A stretch of DNA of 64,000 nt, taken from assembly GCF_003437535.1 (NCBI RefSeq), contig NZ_QSQT01000008.1, forward strand, positions 62,001 through 126,000, in the 5' to 3' direction. Under the pieces are notes generated by a model. That model was not told the DNA's origin. It searched no databases and saw only the letters and a program-made list of their open reading frames with translations. The DNA comes from Phocaeicola plebeius. GTDB taxonomy: Bacteria; Bacteroidota; Bacteroidia; Bacteroidales; Bacteroidaceae. The translations under genes and the position numbers were made by a program. Of the stretch, positions 43,702 through 52,686 are shown piece by piece (positions within the stretch are counted from its first letter, which is position 1; each line of letters starts with the position of its first letter).

Positions 43702-46181
43702 TGTGCAGGGTTTTCTTTGTTTTTATCTTCTTTGATGGTAAAGTCGATGGCATCGGCCACCTTCTCGTCGGTCAGTGCCAGGCGGAGCACCTCCTTGATG
43801 TCCTTCACGTAGTGGAAAGTCATTCCGGTGAGGTACATCGGCTGGATTTCATTGATGTCCTTGCGGTTTTCCTCGCACAGGATGATGTCCTTGATGCCGG
43901 CACGTTTGGCCGCCAGGATTTTCTCCCGGATACCGCCTACGGGAAGTACCTTTCCGCGAAGGGTGATTTCGCCCGTCATGGCCAGGTTGGCTTTCACCTT
44001 GCGCTGGGTAAGTGCAGAAGCCAATGAAGTAACCATGGTGATACCGGCAGAAGGTCCGTCTTTCGGAATAGCTCCTTCCGGTACGTGGATATGGATGTTC
44101 CAGTTGTCGAAGATACCTTCGGGCAAATCCAGCAGGTGGCTATGTGCTTTCAGGTACTCCAGTGCCAGCATGGCCGATTCCTTCATTACCGAGCCCAGGT
44201 TACCGGTCAGGGTCAGTTGTCCCTTTCCACGGCTCAGGCTGGTTTCTACGAACAGAATCTCACCGCCTACGGCCGTCCAGGCCAGTCCCGTCACTACGCC
44301 GGCATATTCGTTGCCCTGGTATTTGTCGCGGGAATATTCCTGTGCGCCGAGGAACTTCTCGATGTCTTTCGGCTTCAGCTCATGTGTGCCGGTAAACTCA
44401 TCGCTGGCAATTTCCAGTGCGATTTTACGCATCACCTTGCTGATTTTCTTTTCCAGTTCACGCACACCGCTTTCACGGGTATAGTTCTCGATGATGTATT
44501 CAATGGCCGCCTTGCTGAACTTCACGTGTTCCTTCTTCAGTCCGTTCTTCTCCATCTCTTTCGGAATGAGGTGACGGCGGGCGATTTCAATCTTCTCTTC
44601 GGTGATGTAACCGCTCACTTCAATCAGCTCCATACGGTCGAGCAACGGCGATGGGATGGTACCCAGGTTGTTGGCCGTAGCGATGAACATGATGTTCGAC
44701 AAGTCGTAGTCAATGTCAACGTAATTGTCGTGGAACGTGTTGTTCTGTTCCGGGTCGAGCACTTCCAGCATGGCCGAACTCGGGTCGCCGTGGCTATCGC
44801 TGCTCAACTTATCAATCTCATCCAGAATGATGACCGGATTCGATGTTTCCGCTTTGATCAGGCTCTTGATGATACGTCCCGGCATGGCACCGATGTACGT
44901 CTTGCGGTGACCGCGGATTTCGGCTTCATCGTGCACGCCACCCAGTGACATACGCACGTATTTCCGTTTCAGAGCCGTGGCGATGGAACGTCCCAAAGAA
45001 GTCTTTCCTACTCCCGGAGGACCGTAGAGGCAGATGATCGGCGACTTCAGGTCACCTTTCAGCTTCAGCACGGCCAGGTGCTCCAGAATACGTTCTTTCA
45101 CCTTCTCCAGTCCGTAATGCTCCTTATCGAGTATCTTCTTGGCATTCGGAATGTCGATGACATCCTGTGTATACACGCCCCACGGAAGTGAGAGCAATGT
45201 CTGAAGATAAGTCAGTTGCACGTTATAGTCGGGCGATTGCGGGTTGATACGTTCCAGTTTGGACAGCTCACGCCCAAAAGTCTCTTTTACTTCCGGTTTC
45301 CAGCGTTTCTTTTCTCCCTTCTTGCGAAGTTCGTCAATTTCGTCATCCTGTCCGTTGCCCAGTTCATCCTGAATGTTCTTGATTTGTTGCTGGAGGAAGT
45401 ACTCACGTTGCTGGCGGTCGAGTTCCTCACGCGTACGCATCTGGATGCTCTGTTTCAGAGTGGCCAGCTGGATGTACTTGTTCAGCAACTGGATAAGGCG
45501 GTACAACCGGTCTTTCAGGTTGTTCGTTTGAAGCAATTCGTACTTCTCGTTGATAGGGAAGGGGAAATTGCCGGAAATGAAGTTGACCAGTACCTCGTTG
45601 TTGTCCAGGTTCTTCAAGGCGAAAGAAGTGTCGGGCGAAATTTCATCGGACAATTCAATTACCTTGGCACTCAACTCCTTGCAAGTGTCAATCAGTGTCT
45701 TGAACTCATCGGATTTCTCGTCCTTCATGTCCTCTTCAATCACCGAAACCTTACCCTTCAGGAAGGGGCGGGTAGAAGTGATTTCTTCCAGTTGTACCTT
45801 CGGACCCGTAGCCTGAAGGATGGCCGTAATGGTTCCTCCCGGCATTTCGAACACCCGGAGCACCTTGCCGATTACCGCAATGGGGAACAAATCCTTCTGC
45901 TTGGGCGAGTCTACCTCACTCACCTTCTGCGTGGTAATGATGATAGGCTCTTTGCTCTGAAATGCCTGGTTGACTAATTTCAATGTGGGTTGCCGGCCTA
46001 CGCTGACGGGCATGACAATAGAGGGAAATATCATAAGGTTGCGCAGGGGCATGACGGGCAGTTCTCCCGTGAGGTCATCCGTTGCATTGTCCACCGGAAG
46101 CGTTTCAATTTCTGCCATCATCGGAATGTCATTACCTTCTGCACTTACCAGAATCTCGTTGTTTTTTGTCTTTTTTACCAT
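43698..46181 (-). CDS. lon: ATP-dependent protease Lon
   Basis: 827 residues. An N-terminal substrate-binding domain (about 35-235; LPVMPLRNLMIFPSIVMPVS) is followed by a coiled coil (REYFLQQQIKNIQDELG), the AAA+ module with Walker A GPPGVGKTSLG and Walker B VIILDEIDKL, and the C-terminal protease domain with the Ser-Lys dyad in KDGPSAGITM and a distal Lys in KILAAKRAGIKDI. It degrades misfolded and regulatory proteins. It is translationally coupled to tgt by a 4-nt overlap; tgt and the lptF-like gene follow it. Confidence 0.97.
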   Translation of the reverse strand: MVKKTKNNEILVSAEGNDIPMMAEIETLPVDNATDDLTGELPVMPLRNLMIFPSIVMPVSVGRQPTLKLVNQAFQSKEPIIITTQKVSEVDSPKQKDLFPIAVIGKVLRVFEMPGGTITAILQATGPKVQLEEITSTRPFLKGKVSVIEEDMKDEKSDEFKTLIDTCKELSAKVIELSDEISPDTSFALKNLDNNEVLVNFISGNFPFPINEKYELLQTNNLKDRLYRLIQLLNKYIQLATLKQSIQMRTREELDRQQREYFLQQQIKNIQDELGNGQDDEIDELRKKGEKKRWKPEVKETFGRELSKLERINPQSPDYNVQLTYLQTLLSLPWGVYTQDVIDIPNAKKILDKEHYGLEKVKERILEHLAVLKLKGDLKSPIICLYGPPGVGKTSLGRSIATALKRKYVRMSLGGVHDEAEIRGHRKTYIGAMPGRIIKSLIKAETSNPVIILDEIDKLSSDSHGDPSSAMLEVLDPEQNNTFHDNYVDIDYDLSNIMFIATANNLGTIPSPLLDRMELIEVSGYITEEKIEIARRHLIPKEMEKNGLKKEHVKFSKAAIEYIIENYTRESGVRELEKKISKVMRKIALEIASDEFTGTHELKPKDIEKFLGAQEYSRDKYQGNEYAGVVTGLAWTAVGGEILFVETSLSRGKGQLTLTGNLGSVMKESAMLALEYLKAHSHLLDLPEGIFDNWNIHIHVPEGAIPKDGPSAGITMVTSLASALTQRKVKANLAMTGEITLRGKVLPVGGIREKILAAKRAGIKDIILCEENRKDINEIQPMYLTGMTFHYVKDIKEVLRLALTDEKVADAIDFTIKEDKNKENPAQ

Positions 46182-46367
46182 ACTTGTTTTCTCTTCTGAA
46201 TTAAGAAGCTTTTTTATTACTCAAAAACGGCACAAAGTTAATCATTCCGCATGTAATTTGGAAACTATTTGTGTCAAATACCTCTTTTATTATGTAAAAT
46301 AATGGCAGGTTGAAGCGTTTTCTATGGGGATTTCACTATTTTTGGCGTAAATTTTTAGACATAAGTT

Positions 46368-47084
46368 ATGCCAAATCCATATTTTCAATTCAAGCAATTT
46401 GTAGTTTTTCATGATAAGTGTGCCATGAAGGTAGGCACCGACGGCGTGCTGGTCGGCGCATGGGCGCAAGTGGACGGGGCACGGAAGGTGCTTGACATTG
46501 GTACCGGAAGCGGATTGATTGCCTTGATGTTGGCCCAGCGGAATCCGGATGCCTTTGTAACCGCAGTTGATATTGACGAAGCGGCCGTGGAGCAGGCCCG
46601 TGAAAACGTGGCCCGTACGCCCTGGTCTGACCGGATGGAGGTAGAGCGGCTTGATATACGGAAGGCACCGGAAGAATGGAACGGGTGTTTTGATGCCATC
46701 GTGTCGAATCCTCCGTATTTTGTGGAGTCCGTGAAATGCCCTCAGGCACAGAGAAATACGGCCCGGCATACCGATGAACTGGACTTTTACGCTTTGTTAT
46801 CGAAAGTCTCGGTTTTGTTGTCCGAAAAAGGTAGTTTTTCGGTGGTACTTCCGGCTACGGCATCGGCCGATTTTGTGGCTTTAGCCCTCGGGAAAGGTTT
46901 GCATCTTTTGCGGCAGACCTGGGTGCATCCCCGCCAGGAATTGCCCGCCAAGCGTGTGCTGATGGCGTTCGTGAAGCATCCTTGTGCGCAGACGGAAATC
47001 ACGCACCTTCCCATCGAGACGGAGCGTCATGTCTATACACCGGAGTTTAGTGAACTGGCCAGAGATTTCTATCTGGCCTTGTAA
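46368..47084 (+). CDS. trmN6: tRNA1(Val) (adenine-37-N6)-methyltransferase
   Basis: 238 residues of the YfiC/TrmN6 type. The SAM-binding motif is VLDIGTGSGLIALMLAQ (about 40-56), motif II has VTAVDIDEAAVEQARENV, and the N6-adenine catalytic motif is IVSNPPYFVES (about 110-120). The N-terminal FQFKQFVVFHDKCAMKVGTD is the characteristic start of this family. It methylates A37 of tRNA1(Val). A TATTTTTG box at 46337-46344 may be its -7 element. It is divergent from lon and convergent with the lipid-kinase gene. Confidence 0.9.
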   Translation: MPNPYFQFKQFVVFHDKCAMKVGTDGVLVGAWAQVDGARKVLDIGTGSGLIALMLAQRNPDAFVTAVDIDEAAVEQARENVARTPWSDRMEVERLDIRKAPEEWNGCFDAIVSNPPYFVESVKCPQAQRNTARHTDELDFYALLSKVSVLLSEKGSFSVVLPATASADFVALALGKGLHLLRQTWVHPRQELPAKRVLMAFVKHPCAQTEITHLPIETERHVYTPEFSELARDFYLAL

Positions 47085-47094
47085 GATGAAATGA

Positions 47095-48129
47095 TTATTT
47101 CTTCGACAAGCGTCTCAGGATGTGATGGTTCAGCATCAGGAGTTGCTTGTGCTTCTGGGCAATGGCCGAAGTGATGGGACGTCGTCCGATAAAGTCGGTG
47201 AAGTGCTGGAGAATGTTCAGCGGGGGAGAAGGCATCTGTTTGGGACGTATCGGCGCGATAACGTGTAGCCCCTGGTGAATGATTTCCACCTTCAGGTCTT
47301 TTCCGCCCATCATCGGGTCTCCGTCAAAATGGAACACCCCCTCCTTTGCACGGTGTATGATGATGCTCTTGTCCTTCATCGTTTTGATACGGCTGTTCTG
47401 GTCGAGTGTCCGGTTGAACAACTGGAATGAAAGAGAAGGTACATCCAGCACGGTAAACGGCTCCAGCACCGTGATGTCCATCATGCCGTCGGTCAGCGAG
47501 GCTTGCGGGGCGATGTAGGCATTGTTGCCATATTGCGATGCATTGGCACAGGCTATCAGGAATGCCTTGTAGCGTACGGTACCTGTAGAGTTCTCTATTT
47601 CGTACGTTTCCGGTTCATACGTCAGGCTTTCGTGCAGGGTATTTTCCAGGTAGGTCAGCAGACCTCTTTTCCCGGAATCGGCAAATTTCAGGCTTACGAA
47701 GGCATCGAATCCCACTCCGCATGTACAGAAGAAGGGGTGGTTGTCAATGATACCGTAGTCTATCGTCTTCACATTTCCAGCATTGAGCACATTGATGGCC
47801 CCTTTCGGTTCCATAGGTATATGCAGATGGCGTGCAAGTCCGTTTCCCGAACCGCATGGAATAATCCCCATCGCGGTATTGGTATGGATAAGCGCCCGTC
47901 CTATCTCATTGATGGTACCGTCTCCGCCGATGGCCACTACGATGTCCGTATGTTCGGCGGCGGCGTGTGCGGCTATCTCGGAAGCGTGACCTGCATATTC
48001 CGTTTTCCGGATAGAATAATCATATATAGAATGATTCAGTTCTTTTTCAATAAGTCGTAGGATGAATTCCTTTCCGTGAGTGCCGGATATGGGGTTTACC
48101 ACAAAGGTGATTCGCTTTTTTGTCTCCAT
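47095..48129 (-). CDS. YegS/DagK-like lipid kinase
   Basis: 344 residues. The diacylglycerol-kinase catalytic domain is seen from RITFVVNPISGTHGKEFILR (about 6-25) and the nucleotide motif VVAIGGDGTINEIGRAL (about 64-80), followed by GIIPCGSGNGLARHL. The second, beta-rich domain ends near VEIIHQGLHVIAP. The C-terminal 40 residues are basic and helical. Substrate could be diacylglycerol or a sphingoid base or ceramide; the gene is divergent from spt with a shared 225-bp promoter region, which favours a link to sphingolipid metabolism. That link is inference. Confidence 0.88.
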   Translation of the reverse strand: METKKRITFVVNPISGTHGKEFILRLIEKELNHSIYDYSIRKTEYAGHASEIAAHAAAEHTDIVVAIGGDGTINEIGRALIHTNTAMGIIPCGSGNGLARHLHIPMEPKGAINVLNAGNVKTIDYGIIDNHPFFCTCGVGFDAFVSLKFADSGKRGLLTYLENTLHESLTYEPETYEIENSTGTVRYKAFLIACANASQYGNNAYIAPQASLTDGMMDITVLEPFTVLDVPSLSFQLFNRTLDQNSRIKTMKDKSIIIHRAKEGVFHFDGDPMMGGKDLKVEIIHQGLHVIAPIRPKQMPSPPLNILQHFTDFIGRRPITSAIAQKHKQLLMLNHHILRRLSKK

Positions 48130-48354
48130 AAACCTGTTTCCTTAAAATTTGGGAGTACAAAAATAATATTATCTTTCATAGTTTAGGGTAAATTGCCCCT
48201 ATAATTGACGTTCTTGTTATTTTTTTTCAGGGATTCGTGTCGGAATTTTGAGTTTTTTGTATCTTTGCACGTTCTTAATGAAAATGATGTAACGAAACGG
48301 TTGCAAAAGTAATGAAGTTTAATGTAAGCTGGGATGCTTACCAGATATTAGAAT

Positions 48355-49542
48355 ATGGGATTATTACAAGAAAAATTAAGTAAATTCAGAGTACCTCAGA
48401 TGTACATGGAAAGAGGTGTCTATCCGTACTTTCGTGAAATAGACAGTGCCCAGGATACAGAGGTAATGATGGACGGAAAGAAAGTATTGATGTTCGGTTC
48501 AAATTCCTATATGGGTCTGACTCATGATCAGAGAATCATCGACGCGGCTATTGCTGCTACTCGCAAATATGGTACAGGATGCGCGGGTTCTCGTCTGTTG
48601 AATGGAACGCTGGATATTCATGTAGAACTTGAAAAAGAACTTGCAGAGTTCGTCGGTAAAGATGAAGCATTGTGTTTCTCTACCGGATTTACGGTTAATG
48701 AAGGTGTGATTCCTCAGTTGGCCGGACGTGGCGATTACATCATTTGTGATGACCGTGACCATGCTTCTATCGTGGACGGACGTCGTCTTTCTTTTGCTAC
48801 CCAGCTGAAGTATAAACACAACGACATGGATGCCCTGGAAAAAGAGCTCCAGAAGTGTGAACCGGATGCCATCAAACTGATTGTGGTGGATAGCGTGTTC
48901 TCTATGGAAGGTGATTTGGCTAACTTGCCGGAAATCGTTCGCCTGAAGAAGAAATACAATGCCAGCATCTACGTGGACGAAGCACATGGTCTGGGTGTGT
49001 TTGGAAGACAGGGACGAGGCGTGTGCGACCATTTCGGCGTAACGGAAGACATCGACCTGATTATGGGTACATTCAGTAAATCACTCGCTTCTATCGGTGG
49101 TTTCGTGGCAGGTGACAAGGACGTAATCAACTGGTTGCGCCACAATGCCCGCTCTTATATATTCCAGGCAAGTAACACACCGGCTGCTACGGCTGCAGCA
49201 AGAGAAGCCATCCATATTTTCAAGACAGAACCGGAACGTCAGGAACGTTTGTGGAAAATCACCAACTACTCTCTGAAACGTTTCCGTGAGTCAGGCTTTG
49301 AAATCGGTGAAACAGAAAGTCCGATTATTCCTTTGTACGTACGCGACACGGACAAGACTTTCGAAGTAACCAAGCTGGCCTTCGACGAAGGAGTGTTCAT
49401 CAATCCGGTAATTCCTCCAGCTTGTGCTCCTCAGGATACGCTGGTGCGTTTTGCATTGATGGCTACTCACACCAAAGAACAGGTGGACTTCGCTATTGAA
49501 AAATTGATTAAGTGTTTCAAACAATTGGATATACTTAAATAA
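48355..49542 (+). CDS. spt: Serine palmitoyltransferase (sphingolipid biosynthesis)
   Basis: 395 residues of the alpha-oxoamine synthase family, very similar in my recollection to the characterised Bacteroides thetaiotaomicron enzyme BT_0870. Features are VLMFGSNSYMGLTHD near residue 44, ALCFSTGFTVNEGVI, CDDRDHASIVDGRR (PLP-stacking His), YVDEAHGLGVFG, and the PLP lysine in GTFSKSLASIGGF. It condenses serine with a fatty acyl-CoA to give 3-ketosphinganine, the first step to Bacteroides ceramides and inositol sphingolipids. TATCTTTG at 48260-48267 is a likely -7 box. A 37-residue gene follows by 49 nt. Confidence 0.93.
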   Translation: MGLLQEKLSKFRVPQMYMERGVYPYFREIDSAQDTEVMMDGKKVLMFGSNSYMGLTHDQRIIDAAIAATRKYGTGCAGSRLLNGTLDIHVELEKELAEFVGKDEALCFSTGFTVNEGVIPQLAGRGDYIICDDRDHASIVDGRRLSFATQLKYKHNDMDALEKELQKCEPDAIKLIVVDSVFSMEGDLANLPEIVRLKKKYNASIYVDEAHGLGVFGRQGRGVCDHFGVTEDIDLIMGTFSKSLASIGGFVAGDKDVINWLRHNARSYIFQASNTPAATAAAREAIHIFKTEPERQERLWKITNYSLKRFRESGFEIGETESPIIPLYVRDTDKTFEVTKLAFDEGVFINPVIPPACAPQDTLVRFALMATHTKEQVDFAIEKLIKCFKQLDILK

Positions 49543-49591
49543 TCACATTTTTACATTGACCTTTTTAAGGAATTGAAAGGAGGTATTTACT

Positions 49592-49705
49592 ATGGGAGCT
49601 GCCGGTAATAAAAAACCGAAGGGTATGCATAAAAAACATGCTCCGGCTTATCAAGTAGAAGAGGCCATTCATGAAAATGACCTGAAAAAAGGAAAAAAGA
49701 AATAA
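49592..49705 (+). CDS. 37-residue basic small protein downstream of spt
   Basis: ATG at 49592 preceded by AAAGGAGGT at ideal spacing, an unusually strong Shine-Dalgarno for Bacteroidetes, which rarely use one. The product MGAAGNKKPKGMHKKHAPAY, then QVEEAIHENDLKKGKKK, is very basic with an acidic centre and no membrane helix. A terminator follows 20 nt after the stop. I recognise no named family. It is either co-transcribed with spt or made from an mRNA processed in the 49-nt gap. Confidence 0.75.
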   Translation: MGAAGNKKPKGMHKKHAPAYQVEEAIHENDLKKGKKK

Positions 49706-49726
49706 ATCCGTAGCGGATTTATCGAG

Positions 49727-49787
49727 AAAGGGTTATATTTAGAGCATCTGATGCCTTATGGCAAAAGCTCGGATATAACCCTTTTTG
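49727..49787 (+). terminator. Terminator of the spt unit
   Basis: AAAGGGTTATAT (49727-49738) pairs with ATATAACCCTTT (49773-49784), with inner AGC/GCT pairing, and is followed by TTG. Confidence 0.85.
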
Positions 49788-49814
49788 TATGTATGTTTTT
49801 AACTTTAATGGAAT

Positions 49815-50348
49815 ATGATACTGAATGAAAGAGACAGCCGTCATGAACAAGTGTTGCAGGTGGCGCAACAAATGATGACGGCGGCACGTACAGCTCCCAA
49901 AGGAAAGGGGGTAGACATTATTGAAGTGGCCATGGTGACGGAAAGCAACATCCGTATCCTTTCTGATACGATGAAGCAGATGTACGAAGACAATGGTTTT
50001 AAGTTTTTCCTGCGCGATGCAGATAACATTCTCCAGGCAGAGTGTGTGGTGCTGATAGGTACGCGCTCGCTTCCGCAGGGGCTGGATTGCGGACATTGCG
50101 GATATGAACATTGCGGAGACCGCAAAAAGGGAGTGCCCTGTGCCATCAATAGTGTGGATGTAGGAATTGCCATCGGTTCGGCTTGTTCGGTAGCGGCCGA
50201 CCATCGGGTTGATACGCGTGTGATGTTCTCGGCCGGTCTGGCGGCCCAGCAACTGGACTGGCTGGATGGATGCACCCAGGTGTACGCCATACCCGTGAGT
50301 GCATCATCCAAAAATCCGTTCTTCGACCGGAAGCCTAAGACAGAATAA
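49815..50348 (+). CDS. DUF2148 protein with ferredoxin-like cysteine cluster
   Basis: 177 residues. N-terminal RDSRHEQVLQVAQQMMTAAR with TAPKGKGVD and the central cysteine cluster LDCGHCGYEHCGDRKKGVPC (about residues 93-112: C-x2-C-x4-C-x8-C) are the DUF2148 signature. The cysteines probably hold an iron-sulfur cluster. The fold resembles nitroreductase-like proteins, but function is not established. Its end overlaps the convergent Cof-type hydrolase gene by 14 nt. Confidence 0.87.
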   Translation: MILNERDSRHEQVLQVAQQMMTAARTAPKGKGVDIIEVAMVTESNIRILSDTMKQMYEDNGFKFFLRDADNILQAECVVLIGTRSLPQGLDCGHCGYEHCGDRKKGVPCAINSVDVGIAIGSACSVAADHRVDTRVMFSAGLAAQQLDWLDGCTQVYAIPVSASSKNPFFDRKPKTE

Positions 50349-51144
50349 ATTTTTCAGCCGCGTAGGCCACGCCGTCTTCTTCATTGGACAAAGTGATGAA
50401 GTCGGCGTTTTCTTTTACTACCTCCTGTGCATTAGCCATGGCGATACCCAGTCCGGCGTATTGAATCATGGACAGGTCGTTGAATCCGTCGCCGATGGCA
50501 ATCATTTCCTCACGGGTAAGTCCGATTTCCTTCAGGAGAACGGCCAGCGACTGGGCCTTGTCGATGCCCTTAGGGACCAGTTCCAGGAAGTAAGGCTCTG
50601 AGCGGAAAACACCCATGCGGTCCTTCAGATGTTCGTACATCTCTTTCTCCAGCTCGGCCAGTCGGGTCGGTTCGCCCACAATCAGGCATTTGGCAATCGG
50701 ATGTTTCACGGCATCCAGGAAATTGTCTACCTTCTTTATTTTCATGACATTGAGCAACGCCTCTTTGAGCACATACTCATCGTCCGGTTTCTCGGTCAGT
50801 ACGTATTCCCCGTCGTAAGTCACAATGGCAAAGTCGTTCTTCTTGGCGCATTCGTAAAGGTAGGGAAGCACATCGTGGTCGAGCAGGTTCTTGTACATCA
50901 GCTCCTTCGTTTTCCAGTCGATGATTTCTCCGCCGTTGTAAGCCAGAATGTAGCCTTCATATTTTTGCAGTTCCAGTTGCTCGGCCAGCGGGGCAATGCC
51001 GTACGTGGGTCTTCCCGAGGCCAGTACAATTTTCACTCCTTGCTCCTGAATCTTGAGCAGTGTTTCTTTGGTGTGAGGGGTAATCTTTTTCTGCTTGTTG
51101 GTAAGCGTTCCGTCGAGGTCTAATACTAATAATTTATATTTCAT
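50335..51144 (-). CDS. Cof-type HAD-IIB phosphatase
   Basis: 269 residues from the ATG at 51144 (MKYKLLVLDLDGTLTNKQKK); a longer frame to 51264 adds 40 atypical residues. HAD motif I is LDLDGTLT; IVLASGRPTYG gives motif II; the C2 cap lies between about 80 and 190; and IAIGDGFNDLSMIQYAGLGI AMANA is motif IV. Members dephosphorylate sugar phosphates, FMN or pyridoxal phosphate; the exact substrate cannot be told. It is convergent with the DUF2148 gene. Confidence 0.9.
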   Translation of the reverse strand: MKYKLLVLDLDGTLTNKQKKITPHTKETLLKIQEQGVKIVLASGRPTYGIAPLAEQLELQKYEGYILAYNGGEIIDWKTKELMYKNLLDHDVLPYLYECAKKNDFAIVTYDGEYVLTEKPDDEYVLKEALLNVMKIKKVDNFLDAVKHPIAKCLIVGEPTRLAELEKEMYEHLKDRMGVFRSEPYFLELVPKGIDKAQSLAVLLKEIGLTREEMIAIGDGFNDLSMIQYAGLGIAMANAQEVVKENADFITLSNEEDGVAYAAEKFILS

Positions 51145-51316
51145 AAAGTTATGCTGTAAAATCGAGCGTAAAATTACGGAAAAAAACGAAACTACGGAAA
51201 TGTAAGAAAAGAAAAGGTGTGGTGAAAAGAAACGGAAGAATTTGACCTGAAACCACTTGGACATTCTGTAATAGAGAAAATGTCAGGGGGATGTGAGGAA
51301 ACTGTTTGTCCGTATT

Positions 51317-51404
51317 CTATGTTTCTCAGAGCTAAACTGTATGTTTTCCGGACGGGAAACGTATGTTTCTGCGTTGGAAAACGTATGTCTCCGCTTTGGA
51401 AAAC
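51317..51404. repeat. Second 22-bp-period tandem array, four diverged units
   Basis: Units start at 51317, 51339, 51361 and 51383. The shared frame is (GT/CT)ATGTTTCyg followed by GGAAAAC; within a unit GTTTTCC and GGGAAAC form a small stem. Sequence differs from the 1765-1890 array but unit length is the same. It sits in the 351-bp gap 51145-51495, which otherwise holds only the candidate promoter of the following gene. Confidence 0.75.
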
Positions 51405-51438
51405 ATAGAATAAACAAATACGTATTCTTGTCCGTGTG

Positions 51439-51470
51439 CTTGGGTTTTCAGATGTTTTTTCGTATCTTTC
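51439..51470 (+). promoter_or_regulatory. Candidate promoter of the MgtC-like gene
   Basis: CTTG at 51439-51442 and TATCTTTC at 51463-51470 match the -33 and -7 elements (one mismatch each) with a 20-nt spacer, 26 nt before the start codon at 51496. Confidence 0.45.
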
Positions 51471-51495
51471 GGAAAGAACTTTTAGCTGGAAGTAT

Positions 51496-52167
51496 ATGAA
51501 TATTTACGTAGATTTTTCTTTAAGGTTGTTTGTGGCCGGTCTGATGGGGGTGCTTATCGGGCTTGAGCGGGAATACCGGGCAAAGGAGGCGGGTTATCGC
51601 ACGCATTTCCTGGTGGCACTGGGCAGTGCGTTGCTGATGATTGTGTCGCAATACGGCTTTATGGATGTGCTGGAGAAGGATTTGGTGCGCCTGGATCCGA
51701 GCCGTCTGGCTGCCCAGGTGGTCAGTGGTATCGGTTTTATTGGGGCGGGTACCATTATCCTGTTGCAGAAGCAGGTGGTGCGAGGGCTGACTACGGCAGC
51801 CGGTGTGTGGACTACGGCCGGAATCGGACTCGCGGTAGGGTCGGGCATGTATATGATAGGTATTCTGGCTACTTTCCTGGTATTAGCAGGATTGGAGGTT
51901 CTCAGCTACTGTTTTAAAAGTATAGGAATGCGAAGTATGATTATCGAGCTTACGGCAGAGAATTCCGAGGCCTTGAAAGCCCTTTCCGGCAAGTTCAGTT
52001 CCGAGAATTTTCAGATTACCTCCTACGAGATGAACAAGGTGTATGAGAACAACCATGAAGCCTATCGCATCACAATGGTAATCAGGGCAAAAAGAGTGAA
52101 TGAGGAAGGATTGCTCTTGATGATGCTTCATGAGTTTCCCGATGTGACGGTGAACCGGATTGTCTGA
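51496..52167 (+). CDS. MgtC/SapB-family membrane protein
   Basis: 223 residues from MNIYVDFSLRLFVAGLMGVL. The membrane domain has the MgtC signature GLEREYRAKEAGYRTHFLVA (about 23-42) and further helices through about residue 145 (GIGFIGAGTIILLQ, GVWTTAGIGLAVGSGMYMIG). The C-terminal 75 residues form an ACT-like cytoplasmic domain (IIELTAENSEALKALSGKFS). MgtC proteins modulate ATP synthase or cell-wall homeostasis at low magnesium or low pH in pathogens; the role here is unproven. An upstream start at 51436 is open but would include promoter sequence. Confidence 0.9.
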   Translation: MNIYVDFSLRLFVAGLMGVLIGLEREYRAKEAGYRTHFLVALGSALLMIVSQYGFMDVLEKDLVRLDPSRLAAQVVSGIGFIGAGTIILLQKQVVRGLTTAAGVWTTAGIGLAVGSGMYMIGILATFLVLAGLEVLSYCFKSIGMRSMIIELTAENSEALKALSGKFSSENFQITSYEMNKVYENNHEAYRITMVIRAKRVNEEGLLLMMLHEFPDVTVNRIV

Positions 52168-52177
52168 CATAAAACCA

Positions 52178-52212
52178 AAATACCACCAGAGCCTTTTCTC
52201 TGATGGTATTTT
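52178..52212. terminator. Bidirectional terminator between MgtC-like and DUF2582 genes
   Basis: AAATACCACCAGAG (52178-52191) pairs with CTCTGATGGTATTT (52198-52211) with one mismatch. T or A runs lie on both sides. Confidence 0.85.
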
Positions 52213-52215
52213 GTG

Positions 52216-52437
52216 TTAGCCGATATAGACATTGACATGTAAAAACAAGCGGTCGTGCTGCTCGTCAATGTCAAAATCTATTTTGTCTTCACGGGCCAGC
52301 CATCCGATAGCCGCATTCAGGTCTCTGTCTGACAGGCCGGATGCGTGTTTAAGCTTGTCGTACTCCCAGTGGGCATTGTCGGAAAGGAGTTTCCACACGA
52401 TACCCGCATTTGTTCCGATTTGGTTTTTGTTCATCAT
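52216..52437 (-). CDS. Winged-helix DUF2582 protein
   Basis: 73 residues from MMNKNQIGTNAGIVWKLLSD; the upstream open frame to 52605 lies in AT-rich promoter DNA. The sequence has a winged-helix layout: first helix NAGIVWKLLSD, recognition helix region LSDRDLNAAIGWLAREDKID (about 40-60) and a final strand FLHVNVYIG. This is the small DUF2582 family widespread in Bacteroidetes. DNA binding is presumed from the fold; no target is known. Confidence 0.85.
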   Translation of the reverse strand: MMNKNQIGTNAGIVWKLLSDNAHWEYDKLKHASGLSDRDLNAAIGWLAREDKIDFDIDEQHDRLFLHVNVYIG

Positions 52438-52686
52438 AATTCCAAAAATAATGTAGTTATTGTAATGTAGTAGCTGAGCGAAGATATAAAAATTTGTTGT
52501 TGTAACAAATCTTATGCTAACAAAATAATATTGGAATGGCGTGTTTTTCTTTTCTCTTAATTGTTTTAATGATAATATTACAGAAATGTGACAATGCGCC
52601 TGCAAATTCCAGCGTTTTTTATATCGCTTCCCGTACGCTATTCCATTTTTTTCTTATACCTTTGCACATAAGTAAAAAAGACGATT

